DNA of 64,000 nt, taken from contig NZ_FPCH01000003.1 in NCBI RefSeq assembly GCF_900116175.1, positions 1 through 64,000 on the forward strand. The letters run 5' to 3'. The position numbers and the translations under genes were made by a program. This document shows positions 18,765 through 27,960 of the stretch, one piece after another (within the stretch, counting starts at the first letter, position 1; every line of letters begins with the position of its first letter). The DNA comes from Hyphomicrobium facile (GTDB lineage Bacteria > Pseudomonadota > Alphaproteobacteria > Rhizobiales > Hyphomicrobiaceae). The notes beneath the pieces were generated by a model. The model searched no databases and was not told the origin of the DNA. It was given only the letters and a program-made list of their open reading frames with translations.

Positions 18765-19220
18765 TTAAGGCAGACGACCCCAGCTGAAGAGGCCGTAAAG
18801 CCAAGCCGCCACCGCGCCGAATCCGGCGGCGATGCACAGTATCGGCACGATCTCACTGATGTTGCCTTCGAGCAGCGGCGACTGCCGCTGCGCGAGATGC
18901 GGCATCACGATAAACGCGCTGATGAGGCCCGGTCCGAAGAGGCCGAGGATGGCGCCGCGAATGGTCATCATGCCCTGAGGCTTCCAGCCAAGGATCAAGC
19001 CAAACAGTGCGCCCCAGAGGCCGCCGGTCAACGTGTTGCCAATGATCCAGGGTAGCTCGATCGACGGCACAAGCAGGCTCGGCACAGGGTCCGTGCTCCA
19101 GGGCATCGCGTTCCAGCCGGTCCAATATTGCACGAATAGCCAGCTGATCCCTTCTTGGGCGATGAGCGCCGCAATCATCCCGGCGACGAAGCCCACCAAA
19201 AGACTTCTCAAGGCATTCAT
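18765..19220 (-). CDS. Four-helix membrane protein of unknown function
   Basis: A 151-residue protein with four hydrophobic segments: about 5-30 (LLVGFVAGMIAALIAQEG), 58-80 (IIGNTLTGGLWGALFGLILG), 87-108 and 125-145. The Gly-rich second segment resembles channel-like or glycine-zipper packing. I do not recognise the family. It stands alone between noncoding regions. Confidence 0.6.
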   Translation of the reverse strand: MNALRSLLVGFVAGMIAALIAQEGISWLFVQYWTGWNAMPWSTDPVPSLLVPSIELPWIIGNTLTGGLWGALFGLILGWKPQGMMTIRGAILGLFGPGLISAFIVMPHLAQRQSPLLEGNISEIVPILCIAAGFGAVAAWLYGLFSWGRLP

Positions 19221-19632
19221 GGTTGTGTCCCCTTCCCTGCTGTCCCCTTTTGCGCGATGTGCCCCGCGCCCTTCTTGCTACTCTGCTTGCGTCAACTATT
19301 CCATGCCTGTTGCTCAATTTACAGATTTCGACTGAAGGCTGTTCGCGAGAAGCAACGGACGCTATGCCATTACAACTCGCCTTATTTTGGCCCATCGGGT
19401 AAGGCTTTCAGTACACGCCACACAAAACGGTGCACTCGTCTTCCGTGACAGGGCACCTCCGGTCTCTTTGAGATCACGGTCGTGAGGCGCACCGGGGGGC
19501 TGGCGCTCGCGGTCCCCTGTCCAATCCAATGCTCCGCAGCGCGGGCCTTATGGCTCGCCATAGCAGCTTCACGGGGAAGCAGCGGGCGGTGCGTTTCGAC
19601 CTTTTCCCATCATTGAACACGAGGGACTTCCC
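19221..19632. other. Intergenic region, no gene seen
   Basis: 412 bp between divergent genes. No motif, RNA or strong palindrome was recognised; it should hold promoters for both neighbours. Confidence 0.5.
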
Positions 19633-20085
19633 ATGAGTAAGGGATCGACTATTGCTGTGCTTTCTCTGGCACTTGCCGCGTTCGTCGCGCCGAGCCTGGC
19701 CGAGGCCAAATCGTACAACAGCGGCAAAGGCTACCGCGCCAAAAGCCACGCGACGGCCGCCCGCCGCGTATCCGGTGACAACACCGCTTGCCTGACATCG
19801 GAAGCACGCAACCTCCTCGCGCGTATCCGGGGCCAATTCAACAACGTCCAAATCGTCTCGACCTGCCGGCCGGGCGCGAAGATCGCGGGGACGAACTATC
19901 CCTCGAAGCACGCTTCGGGACAGGCGATCGATTTCCGCGTCCCGGGCCGCAAAGCCGAAGTCGTCCGCTGGCTGATCGCCAATTATAAGAACGGTGGCAT
20001 CATGACTTACAACGATATGGACCATATCCATGTCGACGTCGGCGCCCGCTTCGTCGCTCTTAACCGTCCGAGCGGCCGCACCTGA
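19633..20085 (+). CDS. Secreted peptidase M15-like (D-Ala-D-Ala carboxypeptidase family) protein
   Basis: A 150-residue protein with a signal peptide (residues 1-25) and a C-terminal peptidase M15A-type domain. The zinc-site motifs are SKHASGQAIDF (His and Asp ligands) and DHIHVDVG (His ligand). Such proteins trim peptidoglycan stem peptides or are related YcbK-type periplasmic enzymes. The domain is at the short end of the family. A strong hairpin follows the stop codon. It is monocistronic. Confidence 0.85.
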   Translation: MSKGSTIAVLSLALAAFVAPSLAEAKSYNSGKGYRAKSHATAARRVSGDNTACLTSEARNLLARIRGQFNNVQIVSTCRPGAKIAGTNYPSKHASGQAIDFRVPGRKAEVVRWLIANYKNGGIMTYNDMDHIHVDVGARFVALNRPSGRT

Positions 20086-20091
20086 ATCTTC

Positions 20092-20115
20092 GAGGCGGGC
20101 CGTGCGGCCCGCCTC
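20092..20115 (+). terminator. Hairpin after the M15-like gene
   Basis: GAGGCGGGCC-GTGC-GGCCCGCCTC is a perfect 10-bp stem 6 bp after the stop codon. It is followed by AATTTC rather than a clean T-run, so it may terminate weakly or protect the 3' end. Confidence 0.6.
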
Positions 20116-20369
20116 AATTTCAATCGGGCGTTGTCCGCGGGATGCTGAAACGGCATGCATTTCAGGGCTCTGTGGCGCATCCTGACGGCCCCCGTGCCGC
20201 CTGCGACGATCTTGCCTTTCTTGAAGGAGCAAGGCATAAAGTCGCCATCGAACACGCCTTGGCTTACTCTTCGACAGCGCTACCGCCTGCCCTAAGACGT
20301 CTCCATCGCGCGATTTGATTATCTCCGGACATTCTGCCGGGGAATGCATGTTTGCTTTGGAGGCAATTG

Positions 20370-20576
20370 ATGTCGAACGGGACTGTGAAGTGGTTCAACG
20401 GTCAGAAGGGTTACGGCTTTATTCAGCCTGAAGAAGGTGGGAACGATGTTTTTGTTCACATCTCTGCAGTTGAGAGAGCAGGTCTTCAGTCGCTCCGCGA
20501 AGGCCAAAAGATCTACTTTGAAACCGAGCGTGGACGTAACGGTAAGATCGCTGCCGTAAACCTCCGTCCGCTCTAA
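20370..20576 (+). CDS. Cold-shock domain protein, CspA family
   Basis: A 68-residue single OB-fold protein that binds single-stranded RNA/DNA. Both nucleic-acid motifs are intact: KGYGFIQ (RNP1) and DVFVHIS (RNP2). The start at 20370 has TTGGAGG upstream and gives the conserved MSNGTVKWFN N-terminus. The 250-bp noncoding stretch upstream (20116-20369) is long enough for the structured leader usual for such genes, though I could not define one. A strong terminator follows. Confidence 0.95.
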   Translation: MSNGTVKWFNGQKGYGFIQPEEGGNDVFVHISAVERAGLQSLREGQKIYFETERGRNGKIAAVNLRPL

Positions 20577-20600
20577 GGTTTTCGAGGCCACTCCACTCAT

Positions 20601-20631
20601 GCGGGGAGCAGCTCGGCTGCTCCCCGCTTTT
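20601..20631 (+). terminator. Rho-independent terminator of the cold-shock gene
   Basis: GCGGGGAGCAGC-TCG-GCTGCTCCCCGC, a perfect 12-bp stem, is followed by TTTT and lies 24 bp after the stop codon. Confidence 0.92.
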
Positions 20632-20669
20632 CTTATCCGGTTATCAAAAAAGGAAGTTCGGGAGATCGA

Positions 20670-20972
20670 ATGGCGAAAGAAGAGATGCTCGAGTTCGAGG
20701 GTGTGGTGGATGAAGTTCTGCCTGACGCCCGCTGTCGCGTGAAGCTCGACAATGGGCATGAAGTCATTGCCTACACCTCGGGGCGCATGAAGAAGAACCG
20801 CATCCGCATTCTCGCCGGCGACCGTGTGACGGTCGAGATGACCCCTTATGATTTGACCAAGGGCCGCATCAATTTCCGTCACAAAGACGGTCGTCCCGGT
20901 GGCGGCGGCGCGGAACCTGCAGGCACGGCACGCTCAAGCGGCGGCCCTCCTCGTCGCGGCGGCGGACGCTAA
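20670..20972 (+). CDS. infA: Translation initiation factor IF-1 with Gly/Arg tail
   Basis: Binds the ribosomal A site during initiation. Residues 1-72 are canonical IF-1: [42 protein letters not shown] and [11 protein letters not shown]. The remaining 28 residues are a Gly/Pro/Arg-rich extension ending RRGGGR, not part of the usual 72-residue protein. The cold-shock gene just upstream also encodes an OB-fold protein, but a strong terminator separates them. Confidence 0.95.
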   Translation: MAKEEMLEFEGVVDEVLPDARCRVKLDNGHEVIAYTSGRMKKNRIRILAGDRVTVEMTPYDLTKGRINFRHKDGRPGGGGAEPAGTARSSGGPPRRGGGR

Positions 20973-21029
20973 TCACGACGGACTGCGCGCTGCCTTCAAC
21001 CGCAGTGCTCCCCCGCGAGTTAACGGGCT

Positions 21030-22331
21030 TTAGTCACTAACGGAAAGTTCGGCGGCGCGCTGCTTGTGATTGGCGCCGAGGCGCTCGGCGGTCCAGAGCC
21101 AAGCGACCACCAGCGGAATGGCGATTGCTCCGGTTGCTCCTGCGGCAAATCCGAGCCCGCCTCCGACGATCGAAAAGAGCCACCCCGACGTCGCATCGCC
21201 GCCGCGAAATACGACCGTGTCGATGAAGTTCTGCACCTTGTATTTATCGGCTGGCGTGGCGAGCGTGTAGATCACCTTTATCGCGGGATTGGCGAGCGCG
21301 AACGAAACGATCCGTTCAGCGACCATGACGGCGGCGACAATCCACAGCGCTGCGTCGAACGTCAGCAAAAGCACGCCCAGCGCGCCTGTCAGCGGCAAAG
21401 CGAGCAACGCTCCCGTTACGCCGAAGCGGCGCAGAACGCGCGCCGTTCCGAAGACTTCGATCAGGAACGTCACGACGCTGACGGCAAGGTCACGGCCGGA
21501 AAAGAACAGCACGCGGTCGGCGCTGTTGTCTATCGATGCCGCGACGAGGCGCGCCTGCTCCAGGTAAAAAAACGTCCCGATGATGTTCGTGATGAAGATG
21601 AAAAGCGCGATGCGCGCGAACATCGGCGTCGTGAAGACCTTGATCGCGCCGTCGAGTATGCCGCCGCCTGCGGGCTCGGACGCCGTCTTCGCTTCCGCGG
21701 GTCTCAGGCGGCGCAATTGCAAGCTCGCCAACATCGAAGCGATCAGCAGCGCCGCCGAGACAGCCAAGAGATCGACGGGTGGCAATACTCTGACCAGCCC
21801 TTGGGTGAACAATGGCCCCGCGAGAGCACCAGCGGTGCCGCCTGCCGAAATGAAGCCGTAGAGCCGCGTCGCTTCCTCGTGCGACCAGAGCTCCGACATC
21901 AGACTCCAGAAGAGCGATACGACGAAGAGATTGAAGACGCTTGCCCAGACGAAGAACGATCCGGCTACCCATTGATCGCCAGGCGACGCTTTGAGCACGA
22001 GCCAGAAGATGACGAGGTTCACCGAGAAGAAGCTGTAAATTGACGGAAGCACGTAACGGCGCGGAAAGCGTGTCGCGACAAATCCAAACAGCGGCACGAG
22101 GACGAGCATCACGACGAAGACGACCGTGAAGAGTTCGCGGAGGGAATCCTTGCCGAGCGACACGCCCATTTCGTCGCGAACCGGACGGATGATGTAGTAG
22201 GCAGACAGCAGCGCGAAGAACATCGCGAACGACGCGAGCAGTGCCGATATCTCTCCGGGCGCAACATCAACAAAGCGCCGCAACCACGGACGGGAAGAAG
22301 TTGCCGATGAGGGGGATCGTTGTGATGGCAT
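21030..22331 (-). CDS. MFS-type carrier related to Tlc/Npt nucleotide transporters
   Basis: A 433-residue inner-membrane protein with about twelve hydrophobic segments. The early motif SAYYIIRPVRDEMG and the FSVNLVIFWLV region resemble free-living relatives of the rickettsial ATP:ADP translocase family, often annotated simply as MFS transporter. The substrate in non-parasitic bacteria is unknown; it need not be a nucleotide. Convergent with infA, divergent from phaZ. Confidence 0.75.
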   Translation of the reverse strand: MPSQRSPSSATSSRPWLRRFVDVAPGEISALLASFAMFFALLSAYYIIRPVRDEMGVSLGKDSLRELFTVVFVVMLVLVPLFGFVATRFPRRYVLPSIYSFFSVNLVIFWLVLKASPGDQWVAGSFFVWASVFNLFVVSLFWSLMSELWSHEEATRLYGFISAGGTAGALAGPLFTQGLVRVLPPVDLLAVSAALLIASMLASLQLRRLRPAEAKTASEPAGGGILDGAIKVFTTPMFARIALFIFITNIIGTFFYLEQARLVAASIDNSADRVLFFSGRDLAVSVVTFLIEVFGTARVLRRFGVTGALLALPLTGALGVLLLTFDAALWIVAAVMVAERIVSFALANPAIKVIYTLATPADKYKVQNFIDTVVFRGGDATSGWLFSIVGGGLGFAAGATGAIAIPLVVAWLWTAERLGANHKQRAAELSVSD

Positions 22332-22474
22332 GCCGGCCCGCGTTCTCGCAGCTATCTCTCTTATTGTCTTCCCGGAACTAACAGTGGCGAGCGCGCGTCA
22401 TCGTGATTGACGCGATGCAGCAGGAAAGTGCCGGGCGGAGACGCTGTTCGGCAGTGTACCTTTAATGCACAGGT

Positions 22475-22493
22475 GTGCCTTATCATTAGGCAC
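22475..22493. promoter_or_regulatory. Inverted repeat upstream of phaZ
   Basis: GTGCCT-TATCATT-AGGCAC lies between the divergent carrier and phaZ genes, about 130 bp before the phaZ start. It could be an operator; no regulator is indicated. Confidence 0.35.
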
Positions 22494-22619
22494 GCAAACG
22501 TTTTCTAGATTGTGACTATGACCAATCGTTCTATACTGACGCAGTGCAGCAACAACAAGCTGTCCGGTGAGTTGGCAGTCGGCGGGAAATCCTTATCAAC
22601 ACAAGGACTTGCGACAGAT

Positions 22620-24005
22620 ATGAACTACTACGCCTATGAAATGGCCCATGCGTTCATGTCCCCTGTCCGATTCGGCGTCCAGGCTCTGCGTCAGACGCTA
22701 GGCTGGCCTCTCAACCCGATGAGTTACACGACGGCGGGTAAGAACATGATCGCCGCGTGCGAGGTGTTCGAGAACATCACGCGCCGTTATGGGAAGCCCG
22801 AGTTCGGCATCAAAAGCGTGCAACTCGCGGGGCTCACGGTTCCGATCCGCGAAGAGGTCGTTCTCGCCAAGCCGTTCTGCAATCTTATTCATTTCGATCG
22901 CGGCCAGGCCGAGACCGGCAAGCGTTACGATCCGAAAGTTCTGATCATCGCACCGATGTCGGGGCACTACGCGACGCTGCTCAGGGGCACGGTTGAATCC
23001 ATGCTTCCCGAGCACGACGTCTACATCACAGACTGGGCCGACGCGCGCAACGTGCCGATCGCGGCGGGCCGATTCGATTTCGATGATTTCGTCGATTACC
23101 TGATCGACTTCATGCGTTTCATCGGCACGAACACGCACGTCATCGCGGTATGCCAGCCGGCCGTGCCCGCGCTCGTCGCGGCCGCGCTGATGGCCTCACG
23201 GAATGAAACCTGTCAGCCGGCGTCGCTTGTGTTGATGGGCGGCCCCATCGACACGCGCCGTAATCCGACGAAGGTCAACGATCTCGCGGCAGATAGATCA
23301 ATCTCGTGGTTCGAATCCAATGTGATCTCGACCGTGCCATTTCCACATGCGGGATTCATGCGGCCGGTTTATCCGGGATTCATGCAGCTCACGGGCTTCA
23401 TGACGATGAACCTCGAGCGGCACATGAACGCTCACGTCGACCTGTTCAACAATCTCGTCAAAGGCGACTGCGACAGCGTCAACCAGCATCAGGCGTTCTA
23501 CGAGGAATACCTCGCGGTCATGGACCTCACTGCGGAGTTCTATCTGCAGACCGTGCAGACGGTATTCCAGGACCACCTGCTTCCCGATAAGAAGCTGATG
23601 CACAGGAACGAGCTGGTCGATTGCTCGGCAATCCGCAACACCGCTCTCATGACCGTCGAAGGCGAGCGCGACGACATTTGCGGCCTCGGCCAAACGGAAG
23701 CCGCGCACGATCTCTGCGTCGGCATTCCCCATGACGAGAAAGTGCATTACGTGCAGCAGGGCGTCGGCCATTACGGCGTGTTCAACGGCACGCGCTGGCG
23801 CACCGAGATTCAGCCGCGCATTCGCGAGTTCATCCGGACGATCAATTACAAGCGGCTGACCGGCAATCAGTCGACCCGCATGCCGAAGCCGTACCGGGTG
23901 CTGAAGGATGCTCCGGACGTTGCTCCCGATTGGCGCACGAAGCCGAATGGCGCGCTCAACGGCGTCAACGGCAAACATCCGCCGTCGTCCGCCGCCGGCG
24001 AATAA
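22620..24005 (+). CDS. phaZ: Intracellular polyhydroxyalkanoate depolymerase
   Basis: Hydrolyses amorphous poly-3-hydroxybutyrate granules in the cytoplasm to mobilise stored carbon. An alpha/beta hydrolase in which the nucleophile is a cysteine in place of the lipase-box serine: VCQPAVPAL, with Cys at about residue 178. Candidate acid and His residues are in ERDDICG and VGHYGVFNG. The family N-terminus MNYYAYEMAHAFMSP fixes the start at 22620; a longer frame upstream is not conserved in character. 461 residues, close to the usual length of about 410-440 with a Pro-rich tail. Confidence 0.92.
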   Translation: MNYYAYEMAHAFMSPVRFGVQALRQTLGWPLNPMSYTTAGKNMIAACEVFENITRRYGKPEFGIKSVQLAGLTVPIREEVVLAKPFCNLIHFDRGQAETGKRYDPKVLIIAPMSGHYATLLRGTVESMLPEHDVYITDWADARNVPIAAGRFDFDDFVDYLIDFMRFIGTNTHVIAVCQPAVPALVAAALMASRNETCQPASLVLMGGPIDTRRNPTKVNDLAADRSISWFESNVISTVPFPHAGFMRPVYPGFMQLTGFMTMNLERHMNAHVDLFNNLVKGDCDSVNQHQAFYEEYLAVMDLTAEFYLQTVQTVFQDHLLPDKKLMHRNELVDCSAIRNTALMTVEGERDDICGLGQTEAAHDLCVGIPHDEKVHYVQQGVGHYGVFNGTRWRTEIQPRIREFIRTINYKRLTGNQSTRMPKPYRVLKDAPDVAPDWRTKPNGALNGVNGKHPPSSAAGE

Positions 24006-24006
24006 T

Positions 24007-24050
24007 TAGAGCGTCGGCACGGATAGAAACACGACCGACGCTCTAGGTTT
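24007..24050 (+). terminator. Rho-independent terminator of phaZ
   Basis: TAGAGCGTCGG (24007-24017) pairs perfectly with CCGACGCTCTA (24035-24045), followed by GGTTTTT. It begins right after the phaZ stop codon. Confidence 0.8.
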
Positions 24051-24058
24051 TTGTTGTC

Positions 24059-24103
24059 GCATCGCTTTTGCACAAAACCGGTGCCCACTTTTGTGCACGA
24101 TGC
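24059..24103. repeat. Dispersed inverted repeat between phaZ and polA
   Basis: GCATCG...TGCACAAAA and TTTTGTGCA-CGATGC form a near-complete inverted repeat around CCGGTGCCCAC. The sequence matches a well-known short intergenic repeat of Hyphomicrobiales and abuts the polA stop codon, so it may act as a bidirectional 3' hairpin. Confidence 0.65.
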
Positions 24104-24104
24104 T

Positions 24105-27100
24105 CTAGTGCGCCTCGTCCCAGTTGTAGGCGGCTTTCGCATCGACGTGGATCGGCACCGATAGCTTGACGGCTGGTTCGCCCGCCGTCTCCATCACCCG
24201 GCGCGCGACGTCGATGAGCTTTTGCGCATCAGCTTCAGCCACTTCGAAAACGAGTTCGTCGTGAACCTGCAGAAGCATGCGGGCTGAGTCCAGCTTCGCC
24301 TTTTCGATCGCGCCCGGCATGCGGATCATGGCGCGGCGGATGATGTCTGCCGCTGAGCCTTGTATCGGCGCGTTGATCGCGGCGCGCTCGAGGAAACCGC
24401 GCATAGACGGGTTCTTCGTGTTGATCTCGGGATAGTGAATTTTCCGCCCGAAGATCGTCTCGACGTGGCCGTGTGCATGCGCGTGCTTCTTCGTCGCTTC
24501 CATGTAATCGCGGATGCCGGGGAAGCGCTGGAAGTATGTCTTGATGTAATCGCTCGCTTCCTCGCGGCTGATGCTCAGCTGGTTTGCGAGGCCAAACGGC
24601 GAGATGCCGTAGATGATGCCGAAGTTGATCGCCTTGGCGCGTCGGCGCACTTCGCCCGGCATATCCTTGACCGGCACGCCGAACATTTCCGACGCCGTCA
24701 TCGCGTGAATGTCGAGGCCGTCGGCGAAGGCTTTCTTCAGCTGCGGAATATCGGCGACGTGAGCGAGAACGCGCAGCTCGATCTGCGAATAGTCGGCCGA
24801 GACGAGCTTCATGCCCTTGTCGGCGATGAAGGCTGTGCGAATTTCGCGGCCCTCTTTCGTGCGGATCGGGATGTTCTGCAGATTGGGATCGGACGAAGCG
24901 AGACGGCCGGTCGTCGTCGAGGCCAGCGCGTAGCTCGTATGGATGCGGCCCGTCGAGGGATCGATGAACTCGGGCAATGCGTCGGTGTACGTCGAGCGAA
25001 GCTTCGAGATCTGGCGCCATTCGAGCATCGTATTGATGAGGCGGCGCGCATCGCCGTCGAGCTCCTCGTTCGCCGCGAGTTCGTCAAGCAGGTTGGCGCG
25101 AGTTTCCCATTGGCCGGACTTCGTCTTCTTGCCGCCGGGCAGCTTCAGGCGATCGAACAGAAGCTCTCCGAGTTGCTTCGGCGAGCCGAGGTTGAACTTG
25201 TGGCCGACCAGGCCGTTGATCTCTTCCTCGAGCCTGACGGCGCGCTGCGCGAACGCACTCGACAGCCGCGCGAGGATATCGCGATCGACCTTGATGCCCG
25301 CGTGCTCCATCGCGACGATGACGGGAACGAGCGGCCGCTCCAGCATCTCGTAGACAGTCGTCACGTGTTCCGCCGCAAGACGAGGCTTCAGGACTTTCCA
25401 GAGCCTCAGCGTCACGTCTGCATCTTCGGCCGCGTATTCGGTCGCCTTGTCGAGCGGCATCGCCGCGAAGGTCTTCTCGGACTTCTTGGCGCCCGGCGCT
25501 TGTCCCATTGCCTGCGCAAACGTCATGCAGGCGTGGCCGAGGTGGCGCTCGGCCAGCACATCCATGCCGTGCGCATTGCGTCCGCCGTCGAGCGCGTAGG
25601 AAATTAGCATCGTGTCGTCGAACGGCGTGACGTCGATGCCATAGCGCTTCATCACCAGCGCATCATACTTGATGTTCTGACCAATCTTCAGGACGGAGGG
25701 ATCTTCGAGCAGCGGCCGCAGGACGTCCAATGCTTCAGTGATCGGAAGCTGCGGCGGCCGATTGTCGGCGCCGCCAAAGAGATCGTTGCTTGGCCCCGTG
25801 TGGCCGAGCGGCACGTAGCACGCTTCACCCGGTGCAACGGCGAGCGAAATGCCGACGAGGTCGGCGCGCGTCGCGTCGAGGTCCGTCGTTTCGGTGTCGA
25901 ATGCGACGTAGCCTGTTTGACCTGCCTTCCTGACCCATTCCTCCAGGCGCGTTCGCGTCGTGATCGTTTCGTATTTACTGCGGTCGATCGCCTTGGCGCG
26001 CGCGATCGCCGTTCCAGCGGCGACGGCCGCTGCCGGAGTGGCACCCTCGAATGCCTCCTCTTCGGCGAGCGCCTCGATTTTATCCGATGTCGATTGCGCT
26101 TTGGATTTGAGGCTCGCGCCAACCGAGATCGCGAGCGGCGGCGGGGCTTCTGCTCCCAAGCCTTCGGCGATCCGCTTCGTAAGCGTGCTGAATTCCATCG
26201 CGCGCAGGAAGCCGAGAAGTGCATCGACCTCGGGATCGCGAACGCCCAGCGCATCGATTGCGATCTCGAGCGGCACGTCTTCTTTCAAGAGCACGAGCTG
26301 ACGCGAGATGCGCGCCTGCTCGGCGAACTCGATGAGCTTTTCGCGCCGTTTCGGCTGCTTGATTTCGCCGGCGCGCGCCAAGAGCGTATCGAGATCGCCA
26401 TACGTCGAAATGAGTTCGGCCGCCGTCTTGATGCCGATGCCGGGGACGCCCGGAACGTTGTCGACGGAGTCGCCCGAGAGCGCCTGTACGTCGATGACTT
26501 TTTCGGGCGGGACGCCGAACTTCTCGATCACCTCATCGCGGCCGATGCGCTTGGCTTTCATGCCGTCGAACATCGTGACGCCGGGGCGCACGAGTTGCAT
26601 AAGGTCCTTGTCGGAGGACACAATCGTAACATCGCCGCCAGCGTTCACGGCCTCTCTGGCGTACGTCGCGATCAGATCGTCGGCCTCGTAGCGGTCGAGC
26701 TCAATGCAGGCGACGTTGAAGGCTTTTACTGCGTCCCGGATAAGGGGGAATTGCGGAAGCAGCTCTTCCGGCGGCGGCGGGCGGTGCGCCTTGTACTTGG
26801 GATAGATGTCGTTCCGGAACGTCTCCCGGCCGGCATCGAAAATGACGGCAATGTGGGTTGGCGCTTCGGACGCTTTCGACTCGCGCAAAAGCTTCCAGAG
26901 CATCGCACAGAAGCCGTGCACCGCACCTACGGGCAGCCCGTCGGAAGGGCGCGTCAGCGGGGGAAGTGCGTGGAAGGCTCGGAAAATATAGCCTGAACCG
27001 TCAACGAGATAGACGTGGCTTCCCTTGACGATCGGGACCAGTTCCGCCGCGCCAACAACTGAAGACTGCTCAATTTTGTTCTGCTGCATCTTTGCTCTTT

Positions 27101-27107
27101 TGGCCAT
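24105..27107 (-). CDS. polA: DNA polymerase I
   Basis: Replication and repair polymerase that removes Okazaki primers. Three domains are present: the N-terminal 5'-3' exonuclease (YLVDGSGYIFRAFHALPP, SSDKDLMQLV, GVPGIGIKTAAEL), the 3'-5' exonuclease with FDTETTDLDA intact, and the polymerase domain with DYSQIELRVLAH (near residue 767) and LLQVHDELVFEV. About 1000 residues, slightly longer than E. coli Pol I because of a linker rich in Ala and Glu near residues 330-380. ATG 27107 was chosen; ATG 27089 is also possible. Both lack a strong ribosome binding site. Confidence 0.95.
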   Translation of the reverse strand: MAKRAKMQQNKIEQSSVVGAAELVPIVKGSHVYLVDGSGYIFRAFHALPPLTRPSDGLPVGAVHGFCAMLWKLLRESKASEAPTHIAVIFDAGRETFRNDIYPKYKAHRPPPPEELLPQFPLIRDAVKAFNVACIELDRYEADDLIATYAREAVNAGGDVTIVSSDKDLMQLVRPGVTMFDGMKAKRIGRDEVIEKFGVPPEKVIDVQALSGDSVDNVPGVPGIGIKTAAELISTYGDLDTLLARAGEIKQPKRREKLIEFAEQARISRQLVLLKEDVPLEIAIDALGVRDPEVDALLGFLRAMEFSTLTKRIAEGLGAEAPPPLAISVGASLKSKAQSTSDKIEALAEEEAFEGATPAAAVAAGTAIARAKAIDRSKYETITTRTRLEEWVRKAGQTGYVAFDTETTDLDATRADLVGISLAVAPGEACYVPLGHTGPSNDLFGGADNRPPQLPITEALDVLRPLLEDPSVLKIGQNIKYDALVMKRYGIDVTPFDDTMLISYALDGGRNAHGMDVLAERHLGHACMTFAQAMGQAPGAKKSEKTFAAMPLDKATEYAAEDADVTLRLWKVLKPRLAAEHVTTVYEMLERPLVPVIVAMEHAGIKVDRDILARLSSAFAQRAVRLEEEINGLVGHKFNLGSPKQLGELLFDRLKLPGGKKTKSGQWETRANLLDELAANEELDGDARRLINTMLEWRQISKLRSTYTDALPEFIDPSTGRIHTSYALASTTTGRLASSDPNLQNIPIRTKEGREIRTAFIADKGMKLVSADYSQIELRVLAHVADIPQLKKAFADGLDIHAMTASEMFGVPVKDMPGEVRRRAKAINFGIIYGISPFGLANQLSISREEASDYIKTYFQRFPGIRDYMEATKKHAHAHGHVETIFGRKIHYPEINTKNPSMRGFLERAAINAPIQGSAADIIRRAMIRMPGAIEKAKLDSARMLLQVHDELVFEVAEADAQKLIDVARRVMETAGEPAVKLSVPIHVDAKAAYNWDEAH

Positions 27108-27345
27108 GTCTCGGGCGGTTAGGCACGGGGCGACGGGAGACAATCGCGGCTATTCTCAAAACCGCGGGAAGGCACGTTCCTCGACGAAATCGCGGCCATT
27201 ATCGCACGCTGGCGGACCAATCTGCCAATCCGGGCCGGCCGGTCCGTTGACAGCGCCCTCTGCCCCGTGGCTGATGTCCGCCAACACCTATGTAGGGTGC
27301 CGGCTGGGGAAGTTGCAAACCGTCACTTTGGGGAGACTATTTGTC

Positions 27346-27663
27346 ATGCGCACAACCGTCAAATTCATGGCCGGCGTCGCCGCCGTTGCAGCGATAACTT
27401 CCGCTTTTGGGGCCGTCGACGCCCAAGCGCTGCCTCGCTGCCGCGCGCCCGTCGAAGGCGTTGCGACCGCAACCGGCATTCTGGGGACCGGTTCGGAGAA
27501 GGCCCGGATCGAGGCCCGCGAGAACTGGAAGAGCACGGTGCGCAACCTCTATGGTCCCCGCTACGCCGACTTCTGGAATGCACAGGGCAAGCAGTGGGAC
27601 TGCAAAAAGGGCGCGATCCTGCTCGCGAAATGCGTCGTCGTCGCCAAGCCCTGCCGCTATTGA
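27346..27663 (+). CDS. Small secreted cysteine-containing protein, unknown function
   Basis: A 105-residue protein with a signal peptide (MRTTVKFMAGVAAVAAITSAFGAVDAQA) and a mature part with four cysteines (PRCRAP, WDCKKG, AKCVVV, KPCRY). The middle, ATGILGTGSEKARIEARENWKSTV, is a pattern seen in small periplasmic proteins of this order whose role is unknown. The start at 27346 fits the signal peptide and has GGGGAGA upstream; the frame is open further upstream. A terminator follows. Confidence 0.7.
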   Translation: MRTTVKFMAGVAAVAAITSAFGAVDAQALPRCRAPVEGVATATGILGTGSEKARIEARENWKSTVRNLYGPRYADFWNAQGKQWDCKKGAILLAKCVVVAKPCRY

Positions 27664-27729
27664 GCACCAGCGCGCCCGGGGCTTCCCCGGGGAAGGCGGG
27701 CGCAGGCTCATGACTAAACCGCAAAAAAT

Positions 27730-27760
27730 AAGGTGAGGCGCCTCGTCTCACCTTTATTTT
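27730..27760 (+). terminator. Probable terminator before tRNA-Arg
   Basis: AAGGTGAG (27730-27737) pairs with CTCACCTT (27747-27754), followed by TATTTT. Confidence 0.7.
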
Positions 27761-27830
27761 CGAGCAGTTACCGCGCCGCAGGCGTCTGCATTTGCGGCGC
27801 GTCGACGAATGGGCTATCAGTCTCGCCGAA

Positions 27831-27907
27831 GCACCCGTAGCTCAGCTGGATAGAGTGTCGCCCTCCGAAGGCGAAGGTCGCAGGTTCGAATCCTGCCGGG
27901 TGCGCCA
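27831..27907 (+). tRNA. tRNA-Arg (anticodon CCG)
   Basis: A 77-nt cloverleaf: acceptor GCACCCG/CGGGTGC, D-arm GCTC...GAGT, anticodon stem TCGCC/GGCGA with loop CTCCGAA (anticodon CCG), T-arm GCAGG-TTCGAAT-CCTGC, and encoded GCCA end. Confidence 0.97.
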
Positions 27908-27960
27908 TCGCCAAAACATCGAATAAATCGGGTCGTGCAGCTTCACCGTAGTGTCGTTGG

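Noticed and set aside
24360-25607. 415-residue open frame on the plus strand inside polA
   Set aside because: Shadow of the polA coding strand; no motif, and polA is unambiguous.
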